Assembly (NCBI GenBank): GCA_019424865.1
Contig: JAHYYS010000015.1
Coordinates: 1 to 37,541, forward strand
Reading direction: 5' to 3'
Source: a bacterium
Lineage (GTDB): Bacteria; Bacillota; Clostridia; Oscillospirales; Oscillospiraceae
Length of the DNA stretch: 37,541 bases
Shown here: in pieces, positions 1-6,168 of the stretch
Position numbering within the stretch: position 1 is the stretch's first letter
How the letters are laid out: every line of letters begins with the position of its first letter
The notes under the pieces: generated by a model
Seen by the model: the letters and a program-made list of their open reading frames with translations, nothing else
Told to the model about the DNA's origin: nothing
Database searches by the model: none
Made by a program: the position numbers and the translations under genes

Positions 1-355
1 CCATGGAGTCGTTGCCGCCGTTATAGAAGAAGTAGCGGACGTCGTACTTCTTGAAAATCTCCAGAATCCGCTGATAGTCGGTGTCATCCACGTCAGGATC
101 GGCCAGCTTGTACCGGCAGGAGCCCAGCGCGGAGGAGGGAGTGTACTTCAGCAGTTCCAGCTCGGCGGGATCCTCCTGGGACATGTCGTAGAGCTTGTCA
201 TCCAGAACGCCCTTGATGCCATGGGCGGCTCCCAGAACCCGGGTGATGCAGTCGGCCTTCAACGCGGTCTGAATGACGCCCTGAGCACTGGCGTTAATCA
301 CCGAAGTGGGGCCTCCAGACTGGCCAATAATGCAGGCGCCGGTCAATTTCTCCAT
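1..355 (-). CDS. 6-phosphofructokinase, probably PPi-dependent (5' part, cut by window edge)
   Basis: The first 118 codons of a phosphofructokinase are visible; the gene runs off the left edge. It phosphorylates fructose 6-phosphate to the 1,6-bisphosphate in glycolysis. The N-terminus reads MEKLTGACIIGQSGGPTSVIN, the family's phosphoryl-donor glycine loop, and YNGGNDSM at residues 111-118 is the active-site segment that is GGDGS in ATP enzymes. The second residue after GG is Asp rather than Gly, which in this family goes with pyrophosphate use, so a PPi-dependent enzyme is my inference. The ATG at 355 follows a strong AAGGAGGA site. It is divergent from fba, the next glycolytic step, and the two promoters overlap. 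Family assignment is firm; the donor assignment is tentative because the rest of the protein is missing. Confidence 0.85.
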   Translation of the reverse strand, partial: MEKLTGACIIGQSGGPTSVINASAQGVIQTALKADCITRVLGAAHGIKGVLDDKLYDMSQEDPAELELLKYTPSSALGSCRYKLADPDVDDTDYQRILEIFKKYDVRYFFYNGGNDSM

Positions 356-410
356 GTTTGCTTCCTCCTTAAATTGTTTCGAAAGTGAAAATTAGGAATT
401 TCTTATCTGA

Positions 411-439
411 ATCATAACACAAACCCTTGTATTTATCAA
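411..439 (-). promoter_or_regulatory. Sigma-A promoter for the phosphofructokinase gene
   Basis: On the minus strand TTGATA (439-434) is separated by 17 bases from TATGAT (416-411), a near-consensus housekeeping promoter. Predicted transcription start is near 404, giving a leader of about 50 nt before the ATG at 355. Its -35 lies inside the -35/-10 spacer of the divergent fba promoter. Confidence 0.7.
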
Positions 440-455
440 TCGTTAATGGTACAAT
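427..455 (+). promoter_or_regulatory. Sigma-A promoter for fba
   Basis: TTGTAT (427-432), a 17-base spacer and TACAAT (450-455) form a good sigma-A promoter. Transcription would start near 462. This also rules out the upstream TTG at 427 as the fba start codon, because that codon is part of the -35 box. Confidence 0.75.
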
Positions 456-489
456 AAGGGATGCAAAAAACAAAAAGGAGATGGTAATT

Positions 490-1458
490 ATGCCATTGGT
501 CACTAGTACGGAAATGTTCAAAAAGGCCTATGACGGCGGGTACGCCATCGGTGCTTTCAACGTCAACAACATGGAAATCGTCCAGGGTATCACCGAAGCC
601 GCCCGCGAGGTCAACGCCCCCTTGATCCTTCAGGTTTCCAAGGGCGCCCGTGCCTATGCCAACCACACCTATCTGGTGAAGCTGGTGGAGGCCGCCGTGA
701 TCGAGTGTCCCAATATTCCCATCGTCCTGCATCTGGACCACGGCCCCGATTTCGAAACCTGCAAGTCCTGCATTGACGGCGGCTTTACCTCCGTCATGAT
801 CGACGCATCCAGCAAGCCCTTTGCGGAGAATATCGAGATCACCAAGAAGGTCGTGGAATATGCCCATGACCATGGCGTGGTGGTAGAGGCTGAGCTGGGC
901 GCGCTGGCCGGCATCGAGGATGACGTGAAGGTTTCCGCCGAGGAGTCCCACTACACCAAGCCCGAGGAAGTGGAGGAGTTCGTCTCCAAGACCGGCTGCG
1001 ACTCCCTGGCCATCGCCATCGGCACCAGCCACGGCGCCTACAAGTTTACCGCTGCCCAGTGCACCCGCAACGAGAAGGGCGAACTGGTTCCGCCTCCGCT
1101 GCGCTTTGACATCCTGGAGGAGGTCTCCAAGCGCCTGCCCGGCTTCCCCATTGTGCTCCACGGCTCTTCCTCCGTGCCCCAGAACTTTGTGAAGATGATC
1201 AATGAGCACGGCGGCAAGATGCCCGACGCCGTCGGTATCCCCGAGGAGCAGCTGCGCCAGGCCGCCCGGAGCTCGGTTTGCAAGATCAACATCGACTCCG
1301 ATCTGCGTCTGGCCATGACTGGCACCATCCGTCAGTTCTTTGCGGAGCACCCCGACAAGTTTGACCCCCGCGAGTATCTCAAGCCCGCCCGCGCCGCCAT
1401 CAAGGATCTGGTCAAGCATAAGCTGATCAATGTCCTGGGCTGCGACGGCAAGGCCTGA
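490..1458 (+). CDS. fba: Class II fructose-bisphosphate aldolase
   Basis: This 322-residue protein is a zinc-dependent aldolase that interconverts fructose 1,6-bisphosphate with dihydroxyacetone phosphate and glyceraldehyde 3-phosphate. The start is the ATG at 490, nine bases after AAGGAG; the frame is open further upstream but that part is promoter. The segment IVLHLDHGPDF carries H81, D83 and H84, matching the catalytic Asp and first zinc ligand of the class II family. GTSHGAYKF and IVLHGSSSVP supply the later zinc histidines and phosphate-binding loop, and NIDSDLRLAMT is the usual C-terminal NxDxD segment. Length is normal for the clostridial form. It is divergent from the phosphofructokinase gene, so two consecutive glycolytic steps share one control region. 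It is followed by hairpin terminators. Confidence 0.95.
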   Translation: MPLVTSTEMFKKAYDGGYAIGAFNVNNMEIVQGITEAAREVNAPLILQVSKGARAYANHTYLVKLVEAAVIECPNIPIVLHLDHGPDFETCKSCIDGGFTSVMIDASSKPFAENIEITKKVVEYAHDHGVVVEAELGALAGIEDDVKVSAEESHYTKPEEVEEFVSKTGCDSLAIAIGTSHGAYKFTAAQCTRNEKGELVPPPLRFDILEEVSKRLPGFPIVLHGSSSVPQNFVKMINEHGGKMPDAVGIPEEQLRQAARSSVCKINIDSDLRLAMTGTIRQFFAEHPDKFDPREYLKPARAAIKDLVKHKLINVLGCDGKA

Positions 1459-1533
1459 TTTACCCTGAATCAGTATATGTCAGGACAGGCCGCAGCAAAC
1501 CTGTCGTTTTCTTGAATCGGTGTATCACTGGAA

Positions 1534-1565
1534 AAAACCAGCCGCCCGTTTGGACGGCTGGTTTT
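1534..1565 (+). terminator. Hairpin downstream of fba, possible terminator
   Basis: An 11-bp perfect stem (1534-1544 with 1555-1565), AAAACCAGCCG paired with CGGCTGGTTTT, ends in four T residues. A weaker hairpin lies just before it (GACAGG at 1484 with CCTGTC at 1500, then GTTTTC). These precede the stronger terminator at 1586. Confidence 0.5.
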
Positions 1566-1585
1566 CCTATACGGAGCAGATGCAG

Positions 1586-1625
1586 TCCCAGCCCGCGCGC
1601 GGAAACGCGCGGACTGGGATTTTTT
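1586..1625 (+). terminator. Rho-independent terminator of fba
   Basis: A 14-bp GC-rich stem with one mismatch (1586-1599 with 1606-1619), a 6-base loop and six T residues (1620-1625). It is only 40 bases before the next start codon, so the following gene must have its own promoter in a very short space or depend on read-through. Confidence 0.8.
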
Positions 1626-1665
1626 ATGCCCCTGTGCATAGAATAGAGCGAAAGGGGAGGATACA

Positions 1666-2265
1666 ATGCCTGAAATCATTCCGTATGACCGGGAGGCGGC
1701 GGTGCGGTATGCCCATCAGTGGGCCTTCAGCCGCAATCCCAGATATTTTGATTATGAACAGCTGGGGGGAGACTGTACCAGCTTCGCTTCCCAATGTCTC
1801 TATGCCGGGACAGGCATCATGAATTTTACCCCTACATTTGGCTGGTATTATATCAACGGAAATGACAAAGCGCCCGCCTGGAGCGGCGTCCCCTATTTTT
1901 TCAATTTTATGACCCGGCAGGAGCGGTCTCCGGGGCCTTTCGGCTGGGAGGCCGCCCTGGAGATGCTTCTTCCAGGCGACTTTGTTCAGCTGCGCTTTGC
2001 CGATGAGCAGTTCGGCCACACCCCCGTCATTGTAGAGGTGGGCAGTCCGCCGGCAATGGACAACATTTTGGTTGCGGCACATAGTCAGGATTCTGATTTC
2101 CGGCCCCTAGACACCTATTCCTATCAGGAAATTCGCTTTATTCATATTTTAGGCGCTTATCCGCAGACGGCGCGGCTTCCAGCAGCTGAATTGCCTTCGG
2201 ACACACTGGGGCAGCGGCTTGTCCTGCCAGGCCAGAGCGGTTTACGTTTCCCAGGGGAGCCGTAA
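1666..2265 (+). CDS. Amidase-fold (CHAP/NlpC-like, Amidase_6) cysteine hydrolase
   Basis: A 199-residue protein of the putative amidase domain family (PF12671 type), a papain-like fold common in clostridial cell-wall and spore proteins. The start YDREAAVRYAHQWA leads into GGDCTSFASQCLYAG with the candidate nucleophile C37. FGHTPVIVEV (H117) and VAAHSQDSDF (H138) supply candidate catalytic histidines. No signal peptide is visible, so it may act in the mother cell or forespore, or be exported another way. The ATG follows GGGGAGGATACA, a strong ribosome site. A CATAGAATA sequence at 1637-1645 loosely resembles a sporulation-sigma -10 element; I found no convincing -35. Neighbouring cotJ and cwlD make a sporulation or germination role plausible, but substrate and role are unknown. 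Confidence 0.75.
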   Translation: MPEIIPYDREAAVRYAHQWAFSRNPRYFDYEQLGGDCTSFASQCLYAGTGIMNFTPTFGWYYINGNDKAPAWSGVPYFFNFMTRQERSPGPFGWEAALEMLLPGDFVQLRFADEQFGHTPVIVEVGSPPAMDNILVAAHSQDSDFRPLDTYSYQEIRFIHILGAYPQTARLPAAELPSDTLGQRLVLPGQSGLRFPGEP

Positions 2266-2268
2266 AGA

Positions 2269-2299
2269 ATTCCGCGGCGGAACCGGTCCGCCGCGGAAT
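2269..2299. terminator. Perfect 13-bp hairpin between convergent genes
   Basis: ATTCCGCGGCGGA (2269-2281) pairs perfectly with 2287-2299 across a 5-base loop. It sits between the stop of the amidase gene and the stop of cotJC, so it probably ends transcription from both sides, although neither strand has a clear T tract. Confidence 0.5.
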
Positions 2300-2364
2300 G
2301 GCCGCCCAGAATGATATCTTGCCTGTACCGGCACCGTTCTTTATATTACGGGAATCGTTATTTG

Positions 2365-2994
2365 TCAGCCAATGGCCCTGGGCTGCGGCGCCGGGCGCTT
2401 GTCAAAGGCCGGATTGGTCAGATAGACATTTTTGCTGTCCATTTTTTCCTTGCACAGCCTCAGACACTCGCCAAAGCGCTGGAAATGCACAATTTCACGC
2501 TCTCTCAGGAACCGGATCACGTTATTCACATCCGGGTCATCGGACAAACGCAGAATATTGTCGTAGGTAAGGCGCGCCTTCTGTTCCGCAGCAAGATCTT
2601 CCGTCAGGTCCGCAATGACGTCCCCCGTGGACTGGATGGAGCCGGCCGTCCAGGGGAAGCCGGAGGCGGCAGCGGGATAGACGCCCGTGGTGTGGTCCAC
2701 AAAGTACGGGGCGAAAGAGGGGGAATTGCGTACCTCTTCGTCACTCAGATTCCGGGTAAGCTGGTGAACGATGGCCGCCACCATCTCCATATGGCCCAGT
2801 TCCTCTGTACCGATGTCAGTGAGCAGTCCCTTCGCCTCGGCAAAGGGCATGGCATACCGCTGGGACAGATAGCGCATGGCGGCCCCCACTTCGCCGTCCG
2901 GCCCGCCGTACTGGCTGATGATGAATGCGGCCAGCTTGGGGTTGGGCGTGGCGATTTTTACCGGGAACTGAAGCTTTTTTTCGTAGATAAACAT
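2365..2994 (-). CDS. cotJC: Spore coat protein CotJC (manganese-catalase-like)
   Basis: This 209-residue protein belongs to the CotJC/manganese catalase ferritin-like family, an inner spore-coat component in Bacillus. The start MFIYEKKLQFPVKI is typical of CotJC. Helical metal-site segments are visible: TEELGHMEMV around residues 63-74 and REREIVHFQRF around residues 163-175, with an EQKAR segment between them. The C-terminal tail is short and proline-rich. It starts 1 base after the TGA of the upstream cotJA-cotJB gene, with its ribosome site inside that gene's last codons, so the two are translationally coupled. Peroxidase or catalase activity is known for family members but is not proven by sequence alone. 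Confidence 0.92.
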   Translation of the reverse strand: MFIYEKKLQFPVKIATPNPKLAAFIISQYGGPDGEVGAAMRYLSQRYAMPFAEAKGLLTDIGTEELGHMEMVAAIVHQLTRNLSDEEVRNSPSFAPYFVDHTTGVYPAAASGFPWTAGSIQSTGDVIADLTEDLAAEQKARLTYDNILRLSDDPDVNNVIRFLREREIVHFQRFGECLRLCKEKMDSKNVYLTNPAFDKRPAPQPRAIG

Positions 2995-2995
2995 C

Positions 2996-3460
2996 TCACT
3001 TCACCTCGTTTTGCTGGTAATTCCAGGGCCACGGATCCTGCAGCCATTTGTATTGCTCGCCGGCCGCTGCGGCCTCCCGGGTCAGCGGGCCAAATTTAGA
3101 TTCGTAGGCGGCGCGGGCGGCCTTTTCCATGGCTGCAAACTGTTTAAACATCGTGAAGGCTTCTGTATCGTCAGGATGGGTGTCCAAATAGGTTCCCAGC
3201 TCCAGTACCACGAATTCCAGCGCCTGAAGCTCCGTCATAGGGCCGGAGGGCAGCGCGCTCCCTTCTGTTTTCAGATGGAACGGGAGGTTCAGACCGGGGA
3301 AGAGCGTGCCATTGCTCAGCGCCTCTCCCTGGGCATACTTTTGGGGGTTATTTTGCTGGAAGGGAACGTAGGGCACTGCCAGACCTGCGCAGGACGGCAG
3401 TGTACCATAATTGTCAGGGCAGCTGGGCAGGGGGCAGGAGCTGCCATTTTCTTGATTCAA
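2996..3460 (-). CDS. cotJB: CotJA-CotJB fusion spore coat protein
   Basis: A single 154-residue frame holds two spore coat units that are separate genes in Bacillus. Residues about 25-62 (VPYVPFQQ then GTLFPGLNLPF) match the CotJA signature. Residues about 75-150 (TELQALEFVVLELGTYLDTH, then DTEAFTMFKQF and a final WPWNY) match CotJB. The join lies around SALPSGPMTELQ; the internal ATG there (near 3238) has no good ribosome site at normal spacing, so one fused product is expected. It is followed directly by cotJC, giving the normal JA-JB-JC order. The product should assemble in the spore coat with CotJC. A read-through sequencing error joining two genes cannot be excluded but there is no sign of a disturbed frame. 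Confidence 0.85.
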   Translation of the reverse strand: MNQENGSSCPLPSCPDNYGTLPSCAGLAVPYVPFQQNNPQKYAQGEALSNGTLFPGLNLPFHLKTEGSALPSGPMTELQALEFVVLELGTYLDTHPDDTEAFTMFKQFAAMEKAARAAYESKFGPLTREAAAAGEQYKWLQDPWPWNYQQNEVK

Positions 3461-3612
3461 AGGAAGGTCCCTCCTTCGTTGGATTTCAAGGGGGCGGACA
3501 GCACCCCTCGTTCCATTCTATGCCGCGGCCGTCCAGGTGTCCCTGCAGGAATGGGGAAAGCCGGGCATACTTGTGAGGCTGCAGCCCATAGGATAGGGAG
3601 GAGGTGGTTAAT

Positions 3613-4329
3613 TTGAAGCGAGGATTTCGCCTTGGTGGTGCGGCGGCGGCAGTCGTTTTGGTCCTGACGGTATTGCTGCGCCAGTTTGACAGCTGGCTGG
3701 TACCGGCATTGTCCTCTGCACAGCCGGAGACGTTGCCGTCTGTGTTGATTCTGGACGCTGGACACGGAGGAGAAGACGGGGGAGCAGTATCTGTCACAGG
3801 AGTGTCTGAGAGCCAGATCAACCTGGCCATTGTGCTCAAGCTGGATGACATCCTGGGCTTTTACGGCGTAGTCCCGGTTTTGCTGCGCAGTGAGGACATC
3901 TCACTCCATGACCCGGATGCCGTTACCCTGCGTGAAAAAAAGGTTTCCGATTTAAAAAACAGGGCAGAAGCGATTCAGCAGATACCAGGAGCCACGCTGA
4001 TCAGCATCCACCAGAATACCTATCAGGAAGAGAAATACCACGGGGCCCAGACTTTTTATGCGCCCACACAGGGCTCACAGGAGCTGGCGGAACAGATTCA
4101 GGAAGCCCTGGCCAGTGCACTTCAGCCGGACAATACCCGTCAGGCGAAACAGATCCCGGACACTGTCTATTTGATGAACCATATCAGCTGCAGAGCGGTG
4201 CTGGTGGAGTGCGGCTTTTTGACCAATCATCAGGAGGAAGCGATGCTGCGGGACGGAGGATACCAGAAAAAGCTGGCCTGCGTCTTGTGCGGGGTATGGC
4301 TGGGAGACGAATCTCCGTCCAGACTGTGA
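3613..4329 (+). CDS. cwlD: Germination-specific N-acetylmuramoyl-L-alanine amidase CwlD
   Basis: A 238-residue Amidase_3 zinc enzyme that removes peptides from muramic acid during spore cortex synthesis, the step needed for muramic-delta-lactam. An N-terminal hydrophobic segment (GGAAAAVVLVLTVLL) acts as signal or anchor. Zinc and catalytic residues are H51 in ILDAGHGGEDGGA, E66, H133 in ISIHQNTY, and E199 in VLVECGFLTN. I place the start at TTG 3613 because the frame's earlier GTG (3604) lies inside the ribosome site GGAGGAGGTGG. Length and the compact catalytic domain without cell-wall repeats fit CwlD rather than vegetative amidases. It is divergent from the cotJ genes, consistent with sporulation expression. 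A different Amidase_3 paralogue is possible but less likely. Confidence 0.85.
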   Translation: MKRGFRLGGAAAAVVLVLTVLLRQFDSWLVPALSSAQPETLPSVLILDAGHGGEDGGAVSVTGVSESQINLAIVLKLDDILGFYGVVPVLLRSEDISLHDPDAVTLREKKVSDLKNRAEAIQQIPGATLISIHQNTYQEEKYHGAQTFYAPTQGSQELAEQIQEALASALQPDNTRQAKQIPDTVYLMNHISCRAVLVECGFLTNHQEEAMLRDGGYQKKLACVLCGVWLGDESPSRL

Positions 4330-4336
4330 TTGACGG

Positions 4337-4365
4337 TTTACTTTCCCGGGCCTGTCTGGTACAAT
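4337..4365 (+). promoter_or_regulatory. Sigma-A promoter for radA
   Basis: TTTACT (4337-4342), a 17-base spacer and TACAAT (4360-4365) lie between the cwlD stop and radA. Transcription would begin near 4372, about 40 nt before the radA ATG. A TTGACG at 4330 is too far from the -10 (24 bases) to be its -35. Confidence 0.6.
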
Positions 4366-4412
4366 AAAAAAGCGTAAAATTGGATGCGGCTGCTGAGAGG
4401 AACTTACTTACT

Positions 4413-5792
4413 ATGAAACAGAAGATGCTTTTTTATTGTACGCAGTGCGGCAACGAAATGCCGAAGTGGCAGGGAAGATGCCCGGCCTGCGGCGCATGGA
4501 ATACCATTGAAGAGGCTCCGGCAGAAAAGCCAAAACGTTCCAAGCCCGGCCCCTCTGCTGTCGGCAGGGGGACCGGGCTTGGCGTACCAATTAACCGTCC
4601 AAAGGCGCTTTCTCAAATTGAGACAACAGACGAACTGCGCTTTCTGACGGGTATGGGAGAACTGGATCGCGTGCTGGGCGGCGGCGCGGTACGCGGCTCT
4701 CTCGTCCTGGTGGGCGGGGCCCCGGGCATTGGAAAGTCCACGCTGATGCTGCAAATTTGTGACAGCCTCTGCCGCTTTGCCTCTGTCCTGTACGTGTCAG
4801 GGGAAGAATCTGAGCGTCAAATCAAATTGCGGGCTGAGCGCTTAAAGGTGAGGGCAGAGGGGCTCTATCTGCTTTCAGAGACAAATCTGGACAATCTGGT
4901 AGAGGCCGTCCATGAGCTGAATCCCGAAATTTTAATCGTAGATTCCATTCAGACGCTGTATCAAGAAGATGTTTCCTCTGCCCCCGGCAGCATCACCCAG
5001 GTAAAAGAGTGCACCATGGCGCTGATGCAGCTGGCGAAAGGGGAGGGGAGAACGGTCTTTGTCATCGGGCATGTCAACAAGGAGGGCTCCATTGCCGGCC
5101 CCAAGGTTTTGGAACATATGGTCGACTGTGTGCTCTACTTTGAAGGCGAGCGCCACATGCCGTACCGCATTCTGCGTTCCGCCAAGAACCGCTTTGGGGC
5201 CACCAATGAGATCGGCGTGTTTGAAATGGAAGACGGAGGTTTGACAGAGGTTCCCAATCCCTCAGAGGCGCTGCTGGCGGGCCGCCCAACGGACGCTCCC
5301 GGGACTTGCGTCACCTGTGTTATGGAGGGAGTGCGGCCGGTTTTGGCTGAAATTCAGGCGCTGGTGGTACCCAGCAGCCTGGGGAACCCCAGACGCGTCA
5401 GCAATGGGTTTGATTACAGCAGAGCTATGCTCCTGCTTGCCGTATTGGAGAAACGGGGCGGGCTGATGGTTGGAAATTGTGATGCTTATCTCAATGTAAT
5501 CGGCGGCCTGAGCCTGGACGAACCAGCGGCCGATTTGGCTGCAGTTTTGGCGCTGGCATCCAGTTTCCGGGACAAGTCTGTACCGCACGACTTGGCTGCA
5601 ATCGGCGAGGTCGGACTGACAGGAGAACTGCGGGCAGTCAATGCGTTGGGGCAGCGCCTGGCCGAAATACATCGCCTTGGATTTACCAAATGCCTGCTGC
5701 CCAAACGGACGCAGAGCAAGCTTGTTGTACCCGATGGGCTAGAATTGATTCGCGTTTCCAATATCCGTGAGGCTCTGGCGGCCCTTTTGTAG
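4413..5792 (+). CDS. radA: DNA repair protein RadA
   Basis: A 459-residue RadA (Sms), a RecA-related ATPase that promotes branch migration of recombination intermediates. In order: a four-cysteine zinc finger (C9, C12, C23, C26; YCTQCGNEMPKW and CPACGAW), a RecA-like core with Walker A GGAPGIGKST at 101-110, the RadA-specific KNRFG motif at 258-262, and a C-terminal Lon-protease-like domain (LSLDEPAADLAAVLALASS, EVGLTGELR). The start is the ATG at 4413, since RadA proteins begin just before the zinc finger; the frame is open to 4380 but that part lies next to the promoter. The ribosome site (GAGAGG) is rather far upstream. Its last 54 bases overlap the convergent small gene at 5739. Confidence 0.96.
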   Translation: MKQKMLFYCTQCGNEMPKWQGRCPACGAWNTIEEAPAEKPKRSKPGPSAVGRGTGLGVPINRPKALSQIETTDELRFLTGMGELDRVLGGGAVRGSLVLVGGAPGIGKSTLMLQICDSLCRFASVLYVSGEESERQIKLRAERLKVRAEGLYLLSETNLDNLVEAVHELNPEILIVDSIQTLYQEDVSSAPGSITQVKECTMALMQLAKGEGRTVFVIGHVNKEGSIAGPKVLEHMVDCVLYFEGERHMPYRILRSAKNRFGATNEIGVFEMEDGGLTEVPNPSEALLAGRPTDAPGTCVTCVMEGVRPVLAEIQALVVPSSLGNPRRVSNGFDYSRAMLLLAVLEKRGGLMVGNCDAYLNVIGGLSLDEPAADLAAVLALASSFRDKSVPHDLAAIGEVGLTGELRAVNALGQRLAEIHRLGFTKCLLPKRTQSKLVVPDGLELIRVSNIREALAALL

Positions 5793-5930
5793 TGGGAGCG
5801 CATGCGCCGGGACGAAATTTACGCAATGATGCGTTTGACCAGCTGTGCCGCCTGGAGAGGCTGCACGGGATAATGCACAGTATCCGTCTTTCTGGTACAC
5901 GCATTCCTCAGTACAAGCGATCAGACTCAT
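5739..5930 (-). CDS. Small cysteine-rich conserved protein
   Basis: A 63-residue protein starting MSLIACTEECVYQKDGYC, with cysteines spaced C-x3-C-x7-C and a fourth in HHCVNFVP. This arrangement recalls a group of very small clostridial proteins of unknown function with the C-x3-C-x-YQKxGxC pattern, often carrying misleading annotations; this is from memory, not a search. The four cysteines suggest a small metal-binding (zinc ribbon-like) domain. The ATG at 5930 follows AGGTGA at good spacing; another ATG lies immediately before it. The poorly conserved tail overlaps the 3' end of radA by 54 bases in the opposite direction. Existence is likely from the cysteine pattern and ribosome site; function is unknown. 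Confidence 0.6.
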   Translation of the reverse strand: MSLIACTEECVYQKDGYCALSRAASPGGTAGQTHHCVNFVPAHALPLQKGRQSLTDIGNANQF

Positions 5931-6032
5931 CATTATCACCTGAAGTCTATTATGTGCAGATAGAAACTATGGTATGCGCATACGGAACCCGGCAGGCATG
6001 GGAGCGGGGAAAAGTTTAGCAAAACAGGATTC

Positions 6033-6061
6033 TTGCGTTTTGTTGACCTGCGTCGTATACT
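6033..6061 (+). promoter_or_regulatory. Promoter of the tyrosine recombinase gene
   Basis: TTGCGT (6033-6038), a 17-base spacer and TATACT (6056-6061) make a good sigma-A promoter. The spacer is almost filled by one copy of a 13-base repeat that recurs twice just downstream, so the promoter looks built to be blocked by whatever binds that repeat. Confidence 0.65.
6038..6050 (+). repeat. Repeat copy 1 (TTTTGTTGACCTG) inside promoter
   Basis: TTTTGTTGACCTG, identical to the arms of the palindrome at 6115-6148. It begins at the last base of the -35 box and fills most of the spacer before the -10, a classical operator position. It lies upstream of the predicted transcription start, so it cannot act as RNA. 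Confidence 0.8.
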
Positions 6062-6114
6062 AAAGAAAAAACGCTGAGAGGAGAAGGGCTTCGCGGCCCT
6101 GGCCTTCCACTGCA

Positions 6115-6148
6115 TCAGGTCAACAAAATAAAAATTTTGTTGACCTGA
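6115..6148. repeat. Perfect palindrome of repeat copies 2 and 3
   Basis: TCAGGTCAACAAAAT (6115-6129) is the exact reverse complement of ATTTTGTTGACCTGA (6134-6148), with AAAA between them. It lies in the leader of the recombinase gene, 3 bases before its GGAGGTGA ribosome site. Seen as protein sites, the two 13-base repeats are inverted with 6 bases between them, a geometry close to tyrosine recombinase core sites. Seen as RNA, it is a 15-bp hairpin next to the ribosome site that could limit translation. Confidence 0.85.
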
Positions 6149-6168
6149 GTGGAGGTGAAATCTGAAAA

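Noticed and set aside
436..1419. A 327-codon minus-strand frame opposite fba
   Set aside because: Shadow of the aldolase; no ribosome site and no family resemblance.
1637..1645. CATAGAATA as a sporulation-sigma -10 before the amidase-fold gene, and a similar CATAGAAT on the minus strand at 3522-3515 before cotJ
   Set aside because: No -35 element at the right distance could be recognised in either case, so neither is listed as a promoter.
5792..6019. A 75-codon plus-strand frame after radA
   Set aside because: No ribosome site of its own, no recognisable pattern, and it runs antisense to the small cysteine-rich gene.
6115..6148. Considered as a chromosomal dif site or as an intrinsic terminator
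   Set aside because: The arms do not resemble known dif arms, and the hairpin is not followed by a T tract but by a ribosome site. Treated as an unassigned repeat.
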